64,000 nt of DNA from Gemmatimonadota bacterium. Lineage in GTDB: Bacteria > Gemmatimonadota > Gemmatimonadetes > Gemmatimonadales > Gemmatimonadaceae. Under the pieces are notes generated by a model that was not told the DNA's origin, ran no database searches, and was given only the letters and a program-made list of their open reading frames with translations. The stretch is taken from assembly GCA_027307165.1 (NCBI GenBank), contig DAHUXM010000018.1:1-64000 (forward strand), read 5' to 3'. Positions 59,245-64,000 of the stretch are shown in pieces. Both the position numbers and the translations under genes were made by a program. Position 1 is the first letter of the stretch. Each line of letters starts with the position of its first letter.

Positions 59245-60441
59245 CTACTGCACAGCGTTGATCATGTCGAAGATCGGCAAGTACATGGCAACGACCATGC
59301 CGCCAACCACCACACCCAAGAACACGATCATCAACGGCTCCAACGCCGCCAGCAATCCCGTAACCGCCGCATCCACTTCTTCATCATAGAAGTCGGCGAT
59401 CTTCGACAGCATCTCGTCCAGTCCACCCGTCTGCTCACCGACCGAGATCATCGAGATGACCATCGGCGGGAACACCTTGCTCTTGGCGAGTGGCTGCGCG
59501 ATCGTGTCACCGCCGGCAATGCTTGCGCGGCTGGCCATGATGGCATCCTGAATCACACGGTTTCCGGCGGTCTTCGCCGTGATCTCGAGGCCGTCGAGAA
59601 TACTCACGCCTGAGCTGATCAGCGTACCGAGCGTGCGGGTGAAGCGCGAGACAGCGCTCTTTCGGAGCACATCGCCCAGGATCGGAACTCTCAGCAGCAT
59701 GCGATCGATCCGCAGCTTGCCGTCAGGCGTACGGTAGTATTTGGCGAGAAACATCACGACGCCTGTGCCCACTCCGCCCAGCAACCACCAGTAGCTCTTG
59801 AGCAGGCTCGATGCGCCAATCACTATGCGCGTCGGCATCGGCAGCGCGAGACCCACAGATCCGAACATCTTCTGGAAGACAGGAATGACAAAGAGCAGCA
59901 GCGTCGTCACCGCGATGAACGCGACAGACATGATGACGCCTGGATAGATCATCGCGCCCTTCACCTTGCGAATGAGAGCGTCGTTCTTTTCCATGAACGT
60001 CGCGAGACGCATGAGGATCGTATCGAGAATACCGCCGGCTTCACCCGCGGCGACCATGTTGACGTACAGCTCGGTGAATGCCTTGGGATGCTTGCGCAAC
60101 GCATCGGCAAGCGTGTGGCCGCTCTCCACGTCGAACACCACCTCACGTGTCACGGAGGCCAGCGCCTTGTTGTCGGTCTGCTTGGACAGAATGTCGAGCG
60201 CCTGTACCAGCGGGAGGCCGGAGTTGATCATCGTCGAGAACTGGCGCGTGAATATGACGATATCACGCGTCTTTATGCGCCCGAGACGCTTGGGCTTCTT
60301 CTTCGATTCGTCCTCGATCTTGACGAGTGTCAAACGCTGACGCCGCAATTGAGCGATGACGTCATCCTTGGACGCTGCGTCCATGGTCGCTGACTTGAGC
60401 TCGCCGCCGGCAGCGCGGGCGGTGTATGCGAACGTGGGCAT
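59245..60441 (-). CDS. pilC: Type IV pilus inner-membrane platform protein PilC
   Basis: 398 residues. Two GspF-like cytoplasmic helical domains are present (FTRQFSTMINSGLPLVQALDILSKQ and FTRTLGTLISSGVSILDGLEI). Three transmembrane helices follow the family layout (GVIMSVAFIAVTTLLLFVIPVF, YWWLLGGVGTGVVMFLA, PLMIVFLGVVVGGMVVAMYLPIF). MPTFAYTARAAGGELKSATMDA is the typical start. PilC links the PilB/PilT motors to pilin assembly. It starts 3 bases after the pilT stop. Confidence 0.96.
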   Translation of the reverse strand: MPTFAYTARAAGGELKSATMDAASKDDVIAQLRRQRLTLVKIEDESKKKPKRLGRIKTRDIVIFTRQFSTMINSGLPLVQALDILSKQTDNKALASVTREVVFDVESGHTLADALRKHPKAFTELYVNMVAAGEAGGILDTILMRLATFMEKNDALIRKVKGAMIYPGVIMSVAFIAVTTLLLFVIPVFQKMFGSVGLALPMPTRIVIGASSLLKSYWWLLGGVGTGVVMFLAKYYRTPDGKLRIDRMLLRVPILGDVLRKSAVSRFTRTLGTLISSGVSILDGLEITAKTAGNRVIQDAIMASRASIAGGDTIAQPLAKSKVFPPMVISMISVGEQTGGLDEMLSKIADFYDEEVDAAVTGLLAALEPLMIVFLGVVVGGMVVAMYLPIFDMINAVQ

Positions 60442-60444
60442 CGG

Positions 60445-61716
60445 TTACCTCCTGCCTCCACTTGTGGAGTACGGCGTCTGTGCCGTGCCCCGTACCGGTC
60501 CATCCTTGCTTGGCTCGCCGTCGGCGTTCACACCGGTCATGCGCATGAATTCCGCAGGGTCACCGCTGACGCGAAGGCACTCCTCGGCGGATACTTCACG
60601 CGCCATGTAGAGTGCGTACAGCGAATCGTTGAGTGTCTGCATTCCGTACTTCTTTCCCGACTGCATGGTCGAGTATATCTGGTGGATCTTGTCGTCGCGG
60701 ATGAGCGCACGGACGGCCTGGTTCATCACCAGAACCTCGGCGGCCATCGCGCGAGCCTTGCCACCTACAGTCTGCACGAGGGTCTGGCTGACGATTCCCT
60801 CGAGCACGAACGCGAGCTGCGCGCGCACCTGCGGCTGCTGATGGCTCGGGAATACGTCGATGATGCGGTTGATCGCTTCCGCGGCTGAATTGGTGTGCAG
60901 AGTTGCGAAGGCGAGGTGACCCGTCTCGGCGATCGTGAGCGCGGCCTGGATCGTCTCCAGATCGCGCATCTCGCCGATGAGGATCACGTCGGGATCTTCG
61001 CGCAAGGCGTACTTGAGAGCCGTAGCGAATGACTTCGTGTCGGTACCAACCTCACGCTGGTTGACGATGCAACCCTGGTGACGGTGGATGAACTCGATCG
61101 GATCTTCGACTGTTATGATGTGCCCGCGCCGCTCGCGATTGATCCGGTCGATCATGGCGGCGAGCGTTGTCGATTTTCCCGAGCCGGTGGGACCAGTGAC
61201 GAGCACGAGGCCGCGCGGACGCTCGGCCATCTTGGATACCGCTGCAGGGAGCTTCAGCTCTTCGAACGTGCGGACAGTGAACGGAATTTGCCGGAAGACG
61301 ATCGATACCGAACCGCGCTGCTTGAATACGTTCCCGCGGAATCGAGCCAGGTTCGCAAGACCGAACGAGAAGTCCAGCTCGTCCTCGACCTCGAAACGCT
61401 TCTTCTGCTGATCGGTAAGAACGGAGTATGCGAGCTGGAGCGTCTCCTTTGGCGTGAGCGCCAATGGAAAGCGCGAATCCGTGATGTCACCATTGATGCG
61501 CAACTTGGGACGGGTGTTGCAAACGACGTGCAGATCCGACGCGCCTCGCTCGATCATCTCCTCGAGCAGGCCGCGCAGGCTCAGCTCCGGGGCGCGGGGC
61601 GAATTTGCCTGCGGCGTACCCGGGCCTGCCAGAGGCTGCTCCATCGACCGCGCGGCGTGTGGACCGCCGGACGGCTCGGAAGGTTGTGGTCTGAATGACG
61701 AGGCTGGTGCAGTCAT
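60445..61716 (-). CDS. pilT: Pilus retraction ATPase PilT
   Basis: 423 residues. An N-terminal Pro/Ser-rich extension of about 50 residues precedes the PilT core (LRGLLEEMIERGASDLHVV). Walker A GPTGSGKSTT, Asp box TVEDPIEFIH, Walker B VILIGEMRDLETIQ and His box TGHLAFATLHTNSA are intact. The retraction motif AIRNLIR appears as AVRALIR. It depolymerises pili and drives twitching and DNA uptake. The order is pilB, pilT, pilC in one direction. Confidence 0.96.
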   Translation of the reverse strand: MTAPASSFRPQPSEPSGGPHAARSMEQPLAGPGTPQANSPRAPELSLRGLLEEMIERGASDLHVVCNTRPKLRINGDITDSRFPLALTPKETLQLAYSVLTDQQKKRFEVEDELDFSFGLANLARFRGNVFKQRGSVSIVFRQIPFTVRTFEELKLPAAVSKMAERPRGLVLVTGPTGSGKSTTLAAMIDRINRERRGHIITVEDPIEFIHRHQGCIVNQREVGTDTKSFATALKYALREDPDVILIGEMRDLETIQAALTIAETGHLAFATLHTNSAAEAINRIIDVFPSHQQPQVRAQLAFVLEGIVSQTLVQTVGGKARAMAAEVLVMNQAVRALIRDDKIHQIYSTMQSGKKYGMQTLNDSLYALYMAREVSAEECLRVSGDPAEFMRMTGVNADGEPSKDGPVRGTAQTPYSTSGGRR

Positions 61717-61795
61717 GTGCTCTTGCGTTTGAGTGCGCGACCCCTGACGGAGCCGAAAATGTGCTTCGTAAACGACTGCAAAGACCGATGCGGGG

Positions 61796-63640
61796 TCACG
61801 CAGCGGTCTCGCGTATTACCTGATCAAGTGTCGTGATTCCCTTCAGGACCTTGAGCCATCCGTCCATTCTCAGGGTCAACATTCCCTGGCCGATGGCGGC
61901 ATCCTTGATGTCGTCGGCGTCGCCGTTCTTCATGATGATCTTGCGCAGCTCCGAGGTCACAAACATGACCTCGTAGAGACCCTGGCGGCCCTTGAGTCCG
62001 GTGCCTCCGCACGCATCGCAGCCCTTACCCTTGAAGAAGGGCAGCTCGCCAATGGTGGTCGAGAGCGATAGACCGTTCAGGTGCGGCGCAGCTTCTGGCG
62101 TCGCGCGCGAGCGAGCATCGTTGAGCGACATCTCGGTGAATCGCAGCTCCCGAAGCGTGGTCGATGCCTTGACCTTGGCGCCGGTCAATTCGATGTCGTC
62201 GGGCACGTAGCGGGTCTTGCAGTTCGGACAGATACGGCGGACGAGACGCTGCGCAAGAATGAGATTGAGCGCACTCGCGACGTTGAACGGCTCCAGTCCC
62301 ATATCCAGCAAACGTGTAACGGTCTCAGGCGCCGAGTTGGTGTGCAGGGTGCTCATGACGAGGTGACCCGTGAGGGCTGCCTTGATCGCGATGCCGCCGG
62401 TTTCGAGATCTCGAACCTCACCGACCATGATGATGTTCGGATCCTGGCGCAGGAATGCTTTCAGCGCCGCGGCGAAGCTCATGCCGATCTCGGTGCGTAC
62501 CTGAACCTGATTGATGCCGTAAAGGTTGTACTCGACGGGGTCTTCGGCGGTCATGATGTTGACATCGACCGTGTTCACCTTGGACAAAGCGGAATACAGT
62601 GTAGTCGTCTTACCAGAACCGGTTGGTCCCGTAACCAGCACCATGCCGTACGGATTCTGCACCGCTTCCATCAACTCGCGCTCTGCACGCGGCTCGATGC
62701 CGAAGGTCTCGAGATCGAGGGTAAGGTTGCCCTTGTCGAGAATGCGCAGTACGACCTTCTCACCGAACAGCGTGGGAAGCGTGGAGACGCGGAAGTCGAT
62801 GACCTTGCGGCCGATCTTGAGCTTGATGCGTCCGTCCTGCGGGACGCGTCGCTCCGCGATGTTCAGACCGGCCATGATCTTGAAGCGCGAGATGAGAGCT
62901 GCGCGCATCTTGAACGGCGGTTTCATTACTTCGCGAAGCACGCCGTCGACGCGATAGCGAACGCGCAGCTCCTTCTCGAAACACTCGAAGTGGACGTCCG
63001 ACGCGCCCTTGTGCAGCGCGTCGGTGAGAATCGCATTGATGAGCTTGACGACTGGCGCTTCGTTGACTGCGACTGTCAACGCTGCAGCGGTCATCTCCTC
63101 CTGCTCTTCCTCGACCATCTCGACGTCTTCGTCACCGAGGTCGATGTCGTCGAGAAGCCGCTCCATTCCGACGTCAGTCATCGATTCTTCGGGATACACT
63201 CGCTCGATCATCGTGCGCAGAGTGTATTCGCCAGCGATCACGGGATATATGTCCGAGCGCGTGCGGAACTTCAGATCGTCGATGACGCGAATGTTCGTCG
63301 GGTCCGCCATCGCCACGTACAGCACACGACCTTCACGCTTGAGCGGAAGCACGAGATGCTGAATCGCGATCTCGGCGGGAACGAGCCGCACGAGTGCGGG
63401 ATCGATGTCCGACTTGGTAAGATCGACGGCGGGAATCTTGTACTGACGCGCGAGCAGACGGGTGAGCGTCAGCTCCTCGACCATTCCCAGCTTGACGAGC
63501 GTGTAGCCTAGTCGCCCGCCATTGCTGCGCTGTTCCTGCAACGCCTGCGCGAGCTGTTCACGGGAGATGAGGCCTTCGGAAACAAGGAGGGCGCCGATGC
63601 GCTCCGCGCTCTGCGCGACTGGCGCAACAGTGGCTGTCAT
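61796..63640 (-). CDS. pilB: Pilus extension ATPase PilB
   Basis: 614 residues. An MshEN-type N-terminal domain (GALLVSEGLISREQLAQALQEQRSNGGRLG) precedes the GspE core. Walker A is GPTGSGKTTTLYSAL, Asp box AEDPVEYNLYGINQVQV, Walker B IIMVGEVRDLETGG, His box TGHLVMSTLHTNSAPET. A C-terminal zinc C4 site is formed by CPNC and CDACGGTG. An acidic insert (DIDLGDEDVEMVEEEQEE) lies near residue 165. It powers pilus polymerisation. The start overlaps the upstream gene's stop as ATGA. Confidence 0.96.
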   Translation of the reverse strand: MTATVAPVAQSAERIGALLVSEGLISREQLAQALQEQRSNGGRLGYTLVKLGMVEELTLTRLLARQYKIPAVDLTKSDIDPALVRLVPAEIAIQHLVLPLKREGRVLYVAMADPTNIRVIDDLKFRTRSDIYPVIAGEYTLRTMIERVYPEESMTDVGMERLLDDIDLGDEDVEMVEEEQEEMTAAALTVAVNEAPVVKLINAILTDALHKGASDVHFECFEKELRVRYRVDGVLREVMKPPFKMRAALISRFKIMAGLNIAERRVPQDGRIKLKIGRKVIDFRVSTLPTLFGEKVVLRILDKGNLTLDLETFGIEPRAERELMEAVQNPYGMVLVTGPTGSGKTTTLYSALSKVNTVDVNIMTAEDPVEYNLYGINQVQVRTEIGMSFAAALKAFLRQDPNIIMVGEVRDLETGGIAIKAALTGHLVMSTLHTNSAPETVTRLLDMGLEPFNVASALNLILAQRLVRRICPNCKTRYVPDDIELTGAKVKASTTLRELRFTEMSLNDARSRATPEAAPHLNGLSLSTTIGELPFFKGKGCDACGGTGLKGRQGLYEVMFVTSELRKIIMKNGDADDIKDAAIGQGMLTLRMDGWLKVLKGITTLDQVIRETAA

Positions 63641-64000
63641 GGGTTGGCCGCCGTTTTCCGCCGTCCGGATGTGCTCGCCGGAAGTGGGCGGGGACGAATG
63701 ACTGTATTCCGGGGTCGTGGAATGCGAGAGAATGTCACTCTGGGTGCCAGTTTTCTTAAGGTACTTGCTGAAAGGAACGGAACACGTTGCAACTCCCCTA
63801 ACGAGCCAAACGGTCCGAACGAATCCCGGTCCGCTACAATAAGACGAGCCATACCCTTGGGGAGTACACCAATCGCATCGATCTCGGACATCGTGGCCCG
63901 ATCGAGATCGATTATTGAATTGGAGTCTCGGATGATCTGACTCGTTCTTGACCCGCTCGCGCCAGTTCGAGCGGTTTTACGCCTGGAACTGGACGACTTG
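63637..64000 (-). CDS. ComEA-like helix-hairpin-helix protein (5' end outside window)
   Basis: The frame is open from the right edge to the stop at 63637. An internal ATG at 63891 would cut the domain in two: codons upstream of it read SNSIIDLDRATMSEIDAIGVLPKGMARLIVADRD, the classic first hairpin (I-D-L-N-R-A). GPFGSLGELQRVPFLSASTLRKLAPRVTF completes the second. The start therefore lies beyond the window. ComEA-type proteins bind incoming DNA at the periplasmic side. The linked pilB (4-base overlap) supports a role in DNA uptake, though no membrane segment is visible in the part present. Confidence 0.85.
   Translation of the reverse strand, partial: KSSSSRRKTARTGASGSRTSQIIRDSNSIIDLDRATMSEIDAIGVLPKGMARLIVADRDSFGPFGSLGELQRVPFLSASTLRKLAPRVTFSRIPRPRNTVIRPRPLPASTSGRRKTAANP

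Noticed and set aside
62081-63511. Long plus-strand open frame (476 codons) opposite pilB
   Set aside because: It lies wholly antisense to pilB, which is certain, and has no domain-like sequence. Such frames are a by-product of high GC at third codon positions.
1-64000. tRNA or rRNA genes
   Set aside because: No cloverleaf-like or rRNA-like segment was recognised by eye in intergenic regions. A tRNAscan or Infernal run would be decisive.

Overview
The window is a high-GC bacterial chromosome segment. Gram-negative envelope genes (PilQ secretin, an outer-membrane barrel protein, many lipoproteins and secreted peptidases) sit beside a Firmicutes-like topA-trmFO-xerC-hslVU order, a Tat-exported TldD/TldE pair, a PEP-CTERM protein and σ54-type regulators. 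Together these best fit Gemmatimonadota or a near relative. The assignment is an inference from gene content; no rRNA or other marker is present to confirm it.

Layout. (1) 1-16.5 kb is a mostly minus-strand housekeeping region. aroC, aroK, smg, topA, trmFO, xerC and a DUF983 fusion form one tightly overlapping run. hslV, hslU, a FabZ-like gene, argF, gcvT, mog and a σ54 activator with a degenerate receiver form a second. A small membrane-protein gene and a Crp/Fnr regulator on the plus strand lie between them. (2) 16.7-17.6 kb is an island with no intact gene. It holds a tandem array of about 18-bp imperfect palindromes, then a 638-bp element with perfect 43-bp inverted ends around a REP-associated (Y1/HUH) transposase broken by one amber codon. 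The same palindrome core recurs near 35.7 kb and 48.2 kb. (3) 17.7-31.9 kb is a type IV pilus locus read right to left: pilS, pilR, pilA (with a σ54-like promoter), an acyltransferase, three minor pilins, pilM, pilN, pilO, pilP, pilQ and a large lipoprotein. (4) 32-43.8 kb holds a CNNM/CorC transporter convergent with, and overlapping, a large usher-like outer-membrane gene; tldE/tldD; a three-gene membrane stress cassette (YqjD/ElaB-like, YqjE-like, DUF3618); a periplasmic basic repeat protein; and a secreted M1 aminopeptidase. (5) 43.8-48.1 kb holds a secreted MsrB, two secreted HEAT-repeat proteins, an anti-σ-like membrane protein and an ECF σ factor. (6) 48.3-59.2 kb holds an EmrB-type exporter, S9 and M14 secreted peptidases, an Ig-like lipoprotein, a PEP-CTERM protein and a Tat lipoprotein amidase. 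(7) 59.2-64 kb returns to pili: a 5'-truncated ComEA-like helix-hairpin-helix gene, pilB, pilT and pilC.

Together the two pilus loci supply the extension and retraction motors, platform, alignment complex, secretin, major and minor pilins and a two-component regulator. The prepilin peptidase is not in the window. A ComEA-like protein next to pilB suggests DNA uptake as one use. The remaining accessory genes mostly encode exported hydrolases and envelope proteins. The least explained systems are the transposase/palindrome island and the σ/anti-σ/HEAT-repeat operon.
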